NCBI GenBank assembly: GCA_948567375.1
Contig: OX419756.1
Coordinates: 62,758,333-62,822,332 of the forward strand
Origin: Lunularia cruciata
Lineage: Eukaryota; Streptophyta; Marchantiopsida; Lunulariales; Lunulariaceae
Length of the DNA: 64,000 nt
Reading direction: 5' to 3'
The position numbers and the translations under genes are program-made. The notes under the pieces are model-generated. The model made no database searches and was not told where the DNA came from. It was given only the letters and a program-made list of their open reading frames with translations. The number at the start of each line of letters is the position of its first letter. Position 1 is the stretch's first letter. Of the stretch, positions 1-9,766 are shown piece by piece.

Positions 1-278
1 GCTATTGCATGTATTCCTCAATCTACAAATGTGAGCAAAGTCCAAGCATTCCTTGGATTAGCAGACTTCTATCACCACTATGTCAGAGGATTTAGTGCCA
101 TTGCCAAGACCTTGACAAAGCTGACCAAGCTTACACATGTGTGGTGTTGGAGAGATGAGTAGGAGAGAGCTTTTGTAGAGTTCAAGGACAGGTTGACATC
201 TGCTTCTATTTTGAAGAGAGAAATCAAAGGACGACCATTTCAGGTTCACACTGATTGGAGTATGTTGGGGCTTGGAGT
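1..278 (+). pseudogene. Family C gypsy pol fragment (RT thumb to RNase H start)
   Basis: This is a piece of a Ty3/gypsy polyprotein covering the end of reverse transcriptase, including the FLGLADFY-like motif that precedes RNase H, and the first RNase H strand. It matches, almost residue for residue, the segment at about 32400-32690, so it belongs to the same family as the methyltransferase/PHD element. It has an in-frame TAG where that copy has an open codon. It is cut at 278 by insertion of a family A LTR. The left part lies outside the window. Confidence 0.85.
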
Positions 279-967
279 TGTAACACCCATTTGTGCATGT
301 GTGTGGTATTATGATATTTAGCTTAGTATAACAAATAATTGAGATAAAATATTTATATAAAGATAAAGGATAGTTCTACATTAGTCATAATTAGCTAAAT
401 TTAGTCATAGCTAAGTTAATGGGGACCTACTTAAGAGGGAGAAGAAAAGATAAGCATCACTATTTTGGATTCTAGTGTGTTGACTTGATATTATTCCTAG
501 GTGTTTGGTTTTGAGGAAAGAGTTGAAAACTCTTGGGCCTGCAAGCCTTTTTGTTTTAGATTCTTTTATAGTCCAAGGATAGCCCATGTGAAAGGAATCC
601 TTGACTTAGTGGTTGGGTAAAGATAACCTACATGCTTAGCAAAATATGCCCATATGAATGGATATTCCTTTCTTCTTTTTGACCTTACTTGACTTTTAGT
701 CTAGTAACTTGAGTTACTACGCTAATTAATTACTTTGGTGCATAACTATTTCACAAGTACTTAAACTAGGGGTGAACAGGTACTCATCATCCTTTCATTT
801 GGAGCTATCTCTCTCATTGAGTTCTCTAGTGAGCAATGCCTTGAGTCTTGGAGTGTTAGGCTTGGAGGAGTATGATGGAGTTGGGTTCTTTTGCCTTCTT
901 AGTCCATGGTGCACTACCAAAATAGCCATCAGAGGTTCATCTTGAGTGAGAGATATGCCTGCTCACA
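279..967 (+). mobile_element. Family A gypsy LTR, copy 1 (5' LTR)
   Basis: A 689-bp LTR starting TGTAACACCC and ending GCTCACA. It is followed 4 bases later by a tRNA-complementary primer site, which makes it a 5' LTR. The left flank is GGAGT, the expected target duplication, but its partner is not adjacent to any 3' LTR in the window. Seven copies of this LTR are visible and all share the same ends. Confidence 0.9.
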
Positions 968-971
968 TTTT

Positions 972-990
972 TGGTTCCATTGTTGGGACC
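972..990 (+). promoter_or_regulatory. Primer binding site, tRNA-Glu type (degenerate)
   Basis: TGGTTCCATTGTTGGGACC lies just inside LTR copy 1. It is a mutated form of the site TGGTTCCGTTGCCGGGA seen after the LTR at 4318-5009, which complements the 3' end of plant tRNA-Glu as I recall it. Confidence 0.65.
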
Positions 991-1768
991 TCTCTAGAAG
1001 GCAAGATAATGTTCTATGTACAATTCTACATTAGACAAAAGTAGACTATGAGAGATCACTTGGAGAGAAATTTAGGAGAGGAGAGGGCTGAACTTATGTT
1101 AGAGAACCTGGACCATTTTGTATACTTTGTAGTTCATTATGATGTCTTTGAGGTGATTTTGTACATCTTGTACACTGAGAGGATTTGGAGAGATTTTGTG
1201 AAGCAAACTCCTTGCATGAAATTATTTTGAAAGCTACTATCCACATTGAGCGAGAATTTTTGAAACTTGATAGGGTAAACTACTCCCACAACTTCTTTGG
1301 AAAATTGTATAGAGTCTGACATTTCTTCTTTGTTTTAAGTGCATTGTTTTGAAACTTTCCAAGAAAATTCCATGCATTATATCTTACCTTTTGACACCCT
1401 ATGCATCTTTGACATCTTACCTTTTAACTCCCTATGCAAGAATGATCTCTCTAATGATCATTCTTGCATAGGGAGTTATGAGTTTTTAAGGTGAGGGGGA
1501 TGGTTTTTAGACCAAATTTGAAATAGGTGTGCTGAATAGAAAAGTGTCTGGGCCAAATGGCTCAATAAAAAGATCCAAAATTAAGCACATGGGAATGCCC
1601 TGAAATTGTGATTAAGTGTGAAAAATTTTCAGAGGAGTATGAAATACAAGCTGACAAATTTGAGTGATAGTGTGAAAAAGGGTCAATTTTACACAGTTTA
1701 GATCTTATGCATGAGGAGTGTAAGAGCAACAAAAAGCATGTTTGAGTGTTTAGACTCATCTTGGGAAC
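991..1768 (+). other. Family A 5' leader with a short conserved ORF remnant
   Basis: This is the leader between the primer site and the zinc-finger ORF. A 60-codon open stretch (1048-1230) encodes a peptide with HLER and GEERAEL motifs that recurs at 5048-5221 and on the minus strand at 53454-53687, so it is a family feature and not chance. The rest (1231-1768) has no credible open frame. It is recognisably the same sequence as the leaders at 5260-5840, 8563-8939 and 54356-54700. Confidence 0.6.
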
Positions 1769-2297
1769 ATGGAAGGTCACCAAGAGTGGAAATTGAGGCT
1801 ATGCAAGGTTTCACACAAGTTTGAGGTGATTGTAGGGGTGGATTTGATGAAAAGAGAGTTTAGAATAAAATTTAAAGAGAGTGTTGAGAGGATCCAAAAG
1901 CCTACACCACTTGGAGGAAAGAGTGAGTCTAAGTGCTTTCTATATGGAGAAAAGTGACATAAGGCAAGTTCATGTCCATTGACCTTTGAGAGCAAGAGAT
2001 TGAGGGAAAGGAGAGGTTATTGACTTTGGTTTGCATGTTGGACCATCTTCACCAAGATTGGAAGGGAGAAGATCTAAGACCAAGGAGTTATGTGACATTT
2101 GTGGAGTGGAAAGACTTCCAAAAGGACATAAGTGTAATGGAGAAAAAGCACTTTATGAAACTTTTGTGAAGGATTTTAGACAGATTCTTAGTATAGCTAC
2201 AGAAATACTACCACCTTCATCAGCTAGTTCAGTTCAGTTTAGTTTATCATCAGTTCTCAAGATTAGTGATGAAGCTAATCTTTCAATTTATGAATAA
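1769..2297 (+). pseudogene. Family A upstream zinc-finger ORF, decayed
   Basis: This corresponds to the small protein that begins MEGHQEWKL in other copies. The first finger has lost a cysteine (CFLYGEK) and is followed by a stop at about 1956. A frameshift precedes the second part (2031-2297), which keeps a CDICG...KGHKC motif. The best-preserved copies are at 8940-9497 and 5869-6237. It sits about 200 bp upstream of the gag start in every copy. Confidence 0.7.
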
Positions 2298-2499
2298 ACT
2301 ATCCATGAGGGTTTGATTAATATGCACTTTAGGATTTGATGTTGCTATAGAAATCTTGGAGCAACCTGAACGTTTTGTGCTCCCTAGGTTGGATTACTCT
2401 CAAATGGTGTTAGTCATGTATATCTTCTATTAATTAAAGAGTAAGAGAAAAGAAAAGAGAACAAAAATTGAGAGAAATGAAAGATAATGAGGGGTTAAA

Positions 2500-3978
2500 A
2501 TGGAGAAACTTCCGGTTTTCTTTGGCAAGGATGGAGAAGATGTGGAAACCTTTGTGAGAGACTTCAAGAGAGCTTGCATAAAAAACAATGAGAGGAGGAA
2601 GAATGAATGGGGCACATTATTACCAAATTTCTTTGAGGATGCAGCACTTACATGGTATGAGTTAGAATACCAAAAGAGAGAGAGGAAAGATGGGGAAGAA
2701 GAGTCTTGGGAGAGTTTAACTTCAGTATTCACTGAAAAATTTCTTCCAGATGAGATTTATGAGAGATTGATGAGTGCGGTTACCTTTCTCAAGCAAGGAG
2801 ATAGAGAGAAAGTGAGAGTCTATATAGAAAGAGTGGAAAAGTTAGAGTCTAGATTTTTCATAGTGTTGAGGAAGGGTGGGGATGATGCGGAGACTACTAT
2901 GATTGGCATAGGAGCTATGCTCCCCAAGATTTTTATGGGAGGGTTGAGACCAAAAATCAAAAGGAAGGAGAGAGATGAGAAACCTTCTTCCAAGGTTGAA
3001 GCTATCAAGATTACAATTTGTAAAGAGGAGAGTTTGGAAGGGGATGAGAGTGATTTGGTGGTGAAGGAGGTTGTGCATCCTCCTCAAGGTTAAATTCTGG
3101 TGAAACTTCTGATATTTTGGTGGCAAGGGTTGCACTCCAAGTAGTAGTTCCTCCGGTTCTTGCACCTCTACCAAATGATCCACTTCAAACCATCACATGA
3201 CAACTTGCAGATCTCAAGATCAATGTGGTGAAACTATGGGAGAAGAGAGAGATGGATCAGAAATGTAGGGAGAGGACCTAGGAGTTATGGAAACTATCCA
3301 TATAGAGGAGTCCAACCAGCCAACAATTTCAATGATAGAAATTGTTTTGGTTGTAGAGGAAGAGGCCATATCCAAAAGAATTGCCCAAATTCCACTTACC
3401 ATGGAGGAAGGGGTTATGAGGGAGCCAATAGAGAGAAAGAAGGAGGTAGTGAAATCCAAGTGGCTCCTAATCCAAATAAAGGTAAGAAGATAGCATCTAT
3501 AAATATGTTTGAGAGTAAGTATGAGAAGGGAGAGTGCTCAAACTCCAAGGGTCTTAATTTGGAGCTTTTGGCATAAGAGAAGAAGAGAGCTTGTTTTGCA
3601 AGGATGTGCACTCTTTTCAAGTATTTACTCCTAGCAAGGATACTCCCATGCCTACTAGGAGCAATTGCACCTCAACACTATCAACAACAAAGACTCCAAG
3701 AGAGAAGTTGGAGATGGAGGACTTCTTGATCTCCAAGCAACAATGCAACTATAATGTGTTGAAGGATGTTAGTAGTCACAAGGCTAACATCATAGTGAGC
3801 CAATTGGTTGCTTTGAATCCTACTTTGAGAAAGGAGCTTAGAGGTGGTTTGAGTTCTACAAGGAGCAAGAGGAGGAAGAAGGGAAAAGCTCCCATATCAA
3901 TAGGGGTGGTGGATGCCAAGCCAACAGCATGGAAGGCTTGTGAATATGCCTCCAAGATTGATGTGAGAGTGAATGGTC
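2500..3978 (+). pseudogene. Family A gag and N-terminal protease, truncated
   Basis: Gag starts at ATG 2500 (MEKLPVFFGKDGEDVE). The retrotransposon gag fold is visible, with the TWYE motif, the long ESRF helix and the GGLRP motif, up to a stop at 3091-3093. The nucleocapsid part continues in other frames, with a CCHC knuckle (C-x2-C-x4-H-x4-C) at about 3343-3384, and then a basic linker containing SKRRKKGKAP. The sequence stops at the codons just before the protease active site, where an LTR begins at 3979. Frameshifts lie near 3090 and 3590. Confidence 0.85.
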
Positions 3979-4317
3979 TATAACACCCATTTGTGCATGT
4001 GTGGTATTGTGATATTTAGCTTGGTATTACAAGTACTAAAGAGATATTATTTATATAGAGATCAAGGATGGTTCTATATTAGTCATGGTTAGCTAAAGTT
4101 AGTCATAGCTAAGATAGAGTGGACCTTACTTAAGAGGAAGTAGAAAAGATGAGCACCACTATTTTGGATTTTAATGTGTTGACTTGGTATTATTCCTAGG
4201 TGTTTGGCTTTGAGGAAAGAGTTGAGAACTCTTGGGCCCGTAGGCCTTTTTGTTTTGGATTCTGCTTTAGTCCAAGGATAGCCCATGTGAAGGAATCCTT
4301 GACTTAGTGGTTGGGTC
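3979..4317 (+). mobile_element. Family A LTR, copy 2 (5' half only)
   Basis: This copy starts TATAACACCC, with the TG end mutated to TA, and matches the first ~340 bp of the other family A LTRs. It stops in GGTTGGGTC, where another LTR begins. It abuts protease-coding sequence, so most of pol was lost before or when this junction formed. Confidence 0.85.
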
Positions 4318-5009
4318 TGTAATACCCATTTATGCATGTGTGTGATATTGTGATATTTAGCTTGGTATTACAAGTATTTAAGAGATATTATTTATATAGA
4401 GATAAAGGATGGTTCTATATTAGTCATGGTTAGCTAAAGTTAGTCATTGCTAAGATAGAGGGGACCTTACTTTAGAGGAAGTAGAAAAGATGAGCACCAC
4501 TATTTTGGATTTTAGTGTGTTGACTTGGTATTATTCCTAGGTGTTTGGCTTTGAGGAAAGAGTTGAGAACTCTTGGGCCCGCAAGCCTTTTTGTTTTGGA
4601 TTCTTCTTTAGTCCAAGGATAGCCCATGTGAAGGAATCCTTGACTTAGTGGTTGGGTCAAGATAAGACCACATGCTTAGGGGAATATGCCCATGTGAATG
4701 GATATTCCTTTCTACTTTTTGACTTTACTTGACTTTTAGTCTAGTAACTTGAGTTACTACGGTAATTAGTAACTTTAGTACGTAACTATTTCACAAGTAT
4801 ATAAACAAGGGGTGAGGAGGTACTCATCATCCTTTCATTTGCAACTATCTTTCTCTCATTGAGTTCTCTTGTGAGCAATGTCTTGAGTCTTGGAGTGTTA
4901 GCCTTGGAGAAGTATGATGGAGTTGGGGTTCCTTGCTTTCTTAGTCCATGGTGCGCTACCGTTATAGCCATCAGAGGTTCATCTTGAGTGAGAGACAGGC
5001 CGGGTCACA
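4318..5009 (+). mobile_element. Family A gypsy LTR, copy 3 (5' LTR)
   Basis: A 692-bp LTR, TGTAATACCC...GGGTCACA. It has a TATA box (TATATAAA) at 4798-4805 and is followed by the clearest primer site of the family. It lies directly against truncated LTR copy 2. By eye it is very close to the LTR at 28670-29360, which could be its 3' partner, but the flanks (GGGTC and GAGCT) do not match. Confidence 0.92.
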
Positions 5010-5013
5010 TTTT

Positions 5014-5032
5014 TGGTTCCGTTGCCGGGACC
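5014..5032 (+). promoter_or_regulatory. Primer binding site, tRNA-Glu type
   Basis: TGGTTCCGTTGCCGGGACC begins 4 bases after the LTR. Its first 17 bases complement the acceptor and T-arm end of plant tRNA-Glu (…CCCGGCAACGGAA plus CCA, from recall). It differs from the tRNA-iMet site used by the chromovirus at 11720. Confidence 0.75.
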
Positions 5033-5868
5033 TCTCTAAAAGGCAAGATAATGTTTTGCGTTCAATTCTACATTAGGCAGAAGGAGGCCATGAGAGCTCA
5101 CTTGGAGAGAACTTTAGGAGAGGGGAGGGCTGACCTTATATTAGAGAACCAAGATCCATTTGTATACTCTAAAGTTCATTATGATGTCTTTGAGGTGATT
5201 CTGTACATCTTGTACACATGAGAGGAATTGGAGAGATTGTGTGAGGTGGATTGTAGATTTTGGGGATGAAGGTGATTTTGGGCAAAATCTCAAGTTTGAG
5301 ATATGGACTTGGAATTTCTACACATAATAGCCTAGGTTATTTTTCATTTAGCACTCTTGAAATTATTGTGAGAGCTACTATGTGCACTGGGCTAGAATTT
5401 TTGAAAGTTGATAGGGTAAAGTGCTCCCGCAACTGCATGCTCTCTAGAAAATTGTACAGAGTCCACCATTTCTTCAATTTTCAATGAATTGTCCTGAAAA
5501 TTTCCAAGAAGATTCAGGGCATTGTATCCTACCTGCTGTCACAAAAAATTAGAGAGAGATCATTTTTGCGCAAAGAGTTATGAGTTTTCGAAGTGAGGGG
5601 GTGGTTTTCTGACCAAATCTGAAATATGTGTGTTGAATAGAAAGGTGTGTAGGCCAAATGCCTTGATGAAAAGCTCTGAAACTTTCCAAGGAGGGAAATC
5701 CTAGAATTTTGATCAAGTGTGAAAAATTTCAGAGGATTGTGACATACTGGTTGGGAGATTTTAGTGACATTGTGAGGAAGGGTCAATTCTGCAGAGTGGA
5801 GATCTTATGCATGAGGAGTTTGAGATCAACAAAAAGCATGTTTGAGTGTTTACATTCATCTTGGGAAC
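5033..5868 (+). other. Family A 5' leader, copy at LTR 3
   Basis: It contains the open stretch 5048-5221 (MFCVQFYIRQKEAMRAHLER...), conserved at the peptide level with 1048-1230 and 53454-53687. A second short open stretch (5260-5487) is conserved on the minus strand at 53206-53457. No known domain is recognised. The remainder appears non-coding. Confidence 0.55.
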
Positions 5869-6237
5869 ATGGAGGGTCATCAAGAGTGGAAATTGAGATT
5901 ATGCAAGGTTCCCCAAGGGTTTAAGGTGATTGTAGGGGTGGATTTGAGGAAAAGAGAGTTTACAATAGAATTTGAAGAGAGTGTTGAGAGGATCCAAAAA
6001 CCTACACCACTTGGAGGAAAGAGTGAGTCTAAGTGCTTTCTGTGTGGAGAGAAGGGACATAAGGCAAGTTCATGTCCATTGACCTTTGAGAGCAAGAGAT
6101 TGAGGGAAAGGAGAGGCTTACTTGACTTGGGTTTGCATGTTGGACCTTCTTCACCAAGATTGGGAGGGAGAAGATCTAAGACCAAGGAGTTTGTGGAGTT
6201 GAAGGACTTGCAAAAGGACATGAGTGTTGTGGAGTAA
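5869..6237 (+). CDS. Family A upstream zinc-finger protein (ORF-Z)
   Basis: This is a small open frame that starts at the ATG in MEGHQEWKL (5869), the start shared by other copies. About 55 residues of basic and hydrophobic sequence precede a CCHC knuckle, CFLCGEKGHKASSC. A basic, arginine-rich linker (KRLRERRG, GGRRSKTKE) follows. Here a frameshift removes the second Cys-His motif that is present at 9384-9428. It lies about 330 bp upstream of gag and is encoded separately. An RNA-binding accessory role is inference. A knuckle after a short hydrophobic domain also recalls LINE ORF1-type proteins. Confidence 0.6.
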   Translation: MEGHQEWKLRLCKVPQGFKVIVGVDLRKREFTIEFEESVERIQKPTPLGGKSESKCFLCGEKGHKASSCPLTFESKRLRERRGLLDLGLHVGPSSPRLGGRRSKTKEFVELKDLQKDMSVVE

Positions 6238-6565
6238 AATCACTTTTGGAGACTTTGGTGAAAGATCTTGGAGAGAATCTTAGTACAGCTACAGAAATAC
6301 TACCACCTTCATCAGCTAGTTCTGAAGACTAGTGATGGAAATAATCTTTCAACTTATGGATAAACTATCCATGAGGGTTCGATTAATATGCACTCTAGGA
6401 TTTGATGTTGCTATAGAAATCTTGGAGCAACCTGAACCGTTTGTGTTTCCTAGAGTGGATTATTCTCAGATGGTGTTAGTTATGTATATAATCTATTAGT
6501 AATAGAGTGAGAGAAAAGAAAAGAGAAAAAAAAATTGAGAGAAAAGAAAGATAGTGAGGGGTTAA

Positions 6566-7120
6566 GATGGGGAAACTTCCGGTTTTCTTTGGCAAGGATG
6601 GAGAAGATGTGGAGGCCTTTGTGAGAGACTTCAAGAGAGCTTGCATAGGAAACAATGAGAGGAGGAAGAATGAGTAGGTCTCATTATTACCAGATTTCTT
6701 TGAGGATGCAGCACTTACATGGTATGAGTCAGAATACCAAAAGAGAGAGAGGAGAGATGGGGAAGAGGAGTCTTGGGAGACTTTGACTTCAGCACTCATT
6801 GAGAACTTTCTTCCTGATGAGAGTTATGAGAGATTGATGAGTGAGGTTACATTTCTCAAGCAAGGAGATGGAGAGAAAGTGAGAGTCTATGTGGAAAGAG
6901 TGGAAAAGTTGGAGTCTAGATTTCGCATAATGTTGAGGAAGAGTGGGAATGATGTGGAGATTACAATGATTAGCATAGGGGCCATGCTCACCAAGAATTT
7001 TGTGAGAGGGTTGAGACCACAAATTAGAAGCAAGGTGAGATATGAAAAACCTTCTTCCAAGGTTGGAGCTATCAAGATCGCAATTCGTATGGAGGAGAGT
7101 TTGGAAGGAGATGAGAGTGA
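6566..7120 (+). pseudogene. Family A gag, interrupted
   Basis: Gag starts at ATG 6566 (MGKLPVFFGKDGEDVEAF). An in-frame TAG occurs at 6676-6678, where other copies have TGG (Trp), a G-to-A change. The frame is otherwise open to 7120, where a family E element is inserted within the acidic GDESD segment. It shows the TWYESEYQKRER and EKLESRF motifs typical of this family's gag. Confidence 0.85.
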
Positions 7121-8562
7121 TGTGGTACCCACATTTTTCATTTTGGACAAGATTTGAAGAAGAAGTGCCTTGCTGAAACCAAATTGAAACCAAATTGAGA
7201 AGAAATGAATGGAAACTTGTGTTTTGATCAAACCGGAGGAAGTCAACTTCATGTAAGAGGAAGAAAGATTCGGACTAGATCAAACCCGAAGAACCTTACT
7301 TTGTGTCAGAGGAGGGGAAAACTTGGATTAGACGCCAAAGGAAGGTTTCTTTGCATCGGAATGAAGGTTACAGGTTAGGATTCTTGAGGGAGCTATATCT
7401 CACTGACGACAAGTCTAAATCAAGCGTGCTATATCTCGTTACAAGTGTCTCCTTTAGGTTTTTTCATTGCTACCAAAATCTCAAAGTTTGGAGGTCTCTA
7501 GAAGAAGTAACAAGCATTTGAAGTTTTGGGAGTAGATGTACTTCGGGTTGAGGTTCTTTGGGTCAATGTGACTTTGTACTTCGGACTTCGTACTTTGGGT
7601 TTACATGACTTCGGGTCTAAAGACTTTGCCTCAAGATAAAAATGACTAAATCCAAGGTAGTTGGACCTTGGAGTGGACCAATGAAGGTGACTTGGGGAGT
7701 CTTACTAGAGGGATTAGAGGAAGTTAGAGTAGGGAAAGAAGATAGTTAGAATACCCATGACTTTAATTTCAGTTCTAATTGAAGATGAAACATGAATTGA
7801 AGGAGAAGTTGCAGCAGTGAATAAACCCAAAGTGCAGGATCAGACAGTAAGTGTCTTCGGGTTAGTAACATGAGTGATTGTGGAAAGTGGGTTACAAATT
7901 GAAGGTGTAGATAGTGTACCCATGCTTCAATTACAATTCTTGATGATGACACAATAGAATTAGTAAAGGAATTGATAGTAGTTAAACCCGAGGTAAGAGA
8001 GATAGGAGTGTAGGTGTCTTCGGATTTGACATTTGACACTTTAGAGAAGAGTGGGTTGGGATATAGAGATTTAGAAGGCTTAACTATGATAGGAATTTCA
8101 TATCAGGAAAGAGAAATGTCATAATTAGTGGAGGAATTAGGAGTTGTGAAACCCGAGGATAGAGTAGTAGGAAGTAAATTTACTCCGGGTTCGGGTTTGA
8201 AAGCCGAAGAAGAAGTAGACATCGAATCGGAGTAGAAACTGATTTGAGATTTGAAGAGACAAATATGAAAGGTTGCATTGTCATATGAGATCTGCATGTT
8301 TGTAGAGTTGCTAGGAAGAGGTACATTAGAAAGATAACTGTCAATTGATTCACTATTGAAGAGTGGCATTCATAGTATCATGTTGTTCAGTGCTCATTAT
8401 TTCTGAGAATAGATAAAGCGAAGTGCTGTGAAGCAGTGCTCGTCGCTTGAGCTTGATTCCGAGTATCAACTTTGCAATTGTGTTTGTGAGTGTGTGAAGA
8501 AATTCAAAGTGCAAGTCAGTGTGCTTGTTGGATGTTGGATTCCATAGCCTTGATCTTCATTT
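7121..8562 (+). mobile_element. Family E element, subtype B, 3'-truncated
   Basis: It starts TGTGGTACCCACATTTTTC at 7121, the same start as the 1.9-kb copy at 56737-58653 (read on its minus strand). The expected target duplication is AGTGA (7116-7120). It keeps the C-terminal coding region, ending in a VDIESE-like tail and stop near 8235, and part of the 3' UTR. It breaks off at about 8562, where family A leader sequence begins, so the terminal TTGTCACA and the right target repeat are missing. Imperfect repeats of ACTTCGGGT-like units lie at about 7540-7640. No long ORF survives. Confidence 0.8.
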
Positions 8563-8939
8563 TATTATGAGAGCTACTATGCGCACTGGGCTAGAATTTT
8601 TGAAAGTTGATAGGGTAAAGTGCTCCCGCAACTGCATGCTCTCTGGAAAATTATACAGAGTGTGCCATTTCTTCAATTATCATTGAATTGTCCTTAAAAA
8701 TTTCCGAGAAAGTTCAGTGCATTGTATCCTACCTGTTGCCACAAGAATTAGAGAGAGATCATTTTTGCACAGGGCGTTATGAGTTTTTGAAGTGAGGGGG
8801 GTGGTTTTGAGACCAAATCTGAAATTTGTGTGCTGAATAGAAAGGTGTGTAGGCCAAATGACTTGATGAAAAGATCTGAAATTTTGTAGGGAGGGATATC
8901 ATAGAATTGTGATCAAATCTAGAAAAATTTCAGAGGACT
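8563..8939 (+). other. Family A 5' leader, 5'-truncated
   Basis: It aligns with 5365-5740 of the previous copy and begins mid-leader (GAGAGCTACTATGCGCACTG). No LTR or primer site lies before it, so this is a second family A element whose 5' end was removed at the 8562 junction. Confidence 0.75.
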
Positions 8940-9497
8940 GTGACATACTGGTTGGGAGATTTTAGTGACATTGTGAGGAAGGGTCAATTCTGTAGAGTAG
9001 AGATCTCATGCATGAGGAGTTTGAGATCAACAAAAAGCATGTTTGAGTGTTTAGATTCATCGTGGGAATATGAAGAATGGAAATTGAGATTATGCAAGGT
9101 TCCCCAAGGGTTTGAGGTGATTTTAGGGGTGGATTTGAGGAAAAGAGAGTTTACAATAGAATTTGAAGAGAGTGTTGAGAGGATCCAAAAACCTACACCA
9201 CTTGGAGGAAAGAGTGAGTCTAAGTGCTTTCTGTGTGGAGAGAAGGGACATAAGGCAAGTTCATGTCCATTGACCTTTGAGAGCAAGAGATTGAGGGAAA
9301 GGAGAGGCTTACTTGACTTGGGTTTGCATGTTGGACCTTCTTCACCAAGATTGGGAGGGAGAAGATCTAAGACCAAGGAGTTGTGTGACCTTTGTGGAGT
9401 GGAAGGACTTCCAAAAGGACATGAGTGTTGTGGAGTAAAAGCACTTTTGGGAACTTTGGTGAAGGATCTTGGAGAGAGTCTAAGTATAGCTACATAA
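8940..9497 (+). CDS. Family A upstream zinc-finger protein (best copy)
   Basis: This is the longest intact version of the upstream ORF (185 codons as open frame). The family ATG is at MEGHQEWK elsewhere, and here that start is altered to YEEWKL. The first motif is a CCHC knuckle (C-x2-C-x4-H-x4-C) at 9225-9266. After a basic linker there is a second motif, CDLCGVEGLPKGHEC (C-x2-C-x7-H-x1-C), at 9384-9428. That spacing is not a standard retroviral knuckle. A stop follows at 9495-9497, about 270 bp before gag. Because gag has its own knuckle, this family carries two separate Cys-His proteins. Function is unknown; nucleic-acid binding is inferred. Confidence 0.65.
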   Translation: MTYWLGDFSDIVRKGQFCRVEISCMRSLRSTKSMFECLDSSWEYEEWKLRLCKVPQGFEVILGVDLRKREFTIEFEESVERIQKPTPLGGKSESKCFLCGEKGHKASSCPLTFESKRLRERRGLLDLGLHVGPSSPRLGGRRSKTKELCDLCGVEGLPKGHECCGVKALLGTLVKDLGESLSIAT

Positions 9498-9766
9498 ATA
9501 CTACCACCTTCATCAGTTAGTTCTCAAGATTAGTGATAGAGATAATCTTTCAACTCATGGATAAACTATCCATGAGAGTTAGATTAATATCCACTTTAGG
9601 ATTTGATGTTGCTATAGAAATCTTGGAGCAACCTGAACCTTTTGTGTTCCCTAGAGTGGATTATTCTTAGATGGTGCTAGTCATGTATATACTTTATTAG
9701 TAATAGAGTGAGACAAAAGAAAAGAGAAAAAAAAATTGAGAGAAAGAAAGATAGTGAGAGGTTAAG

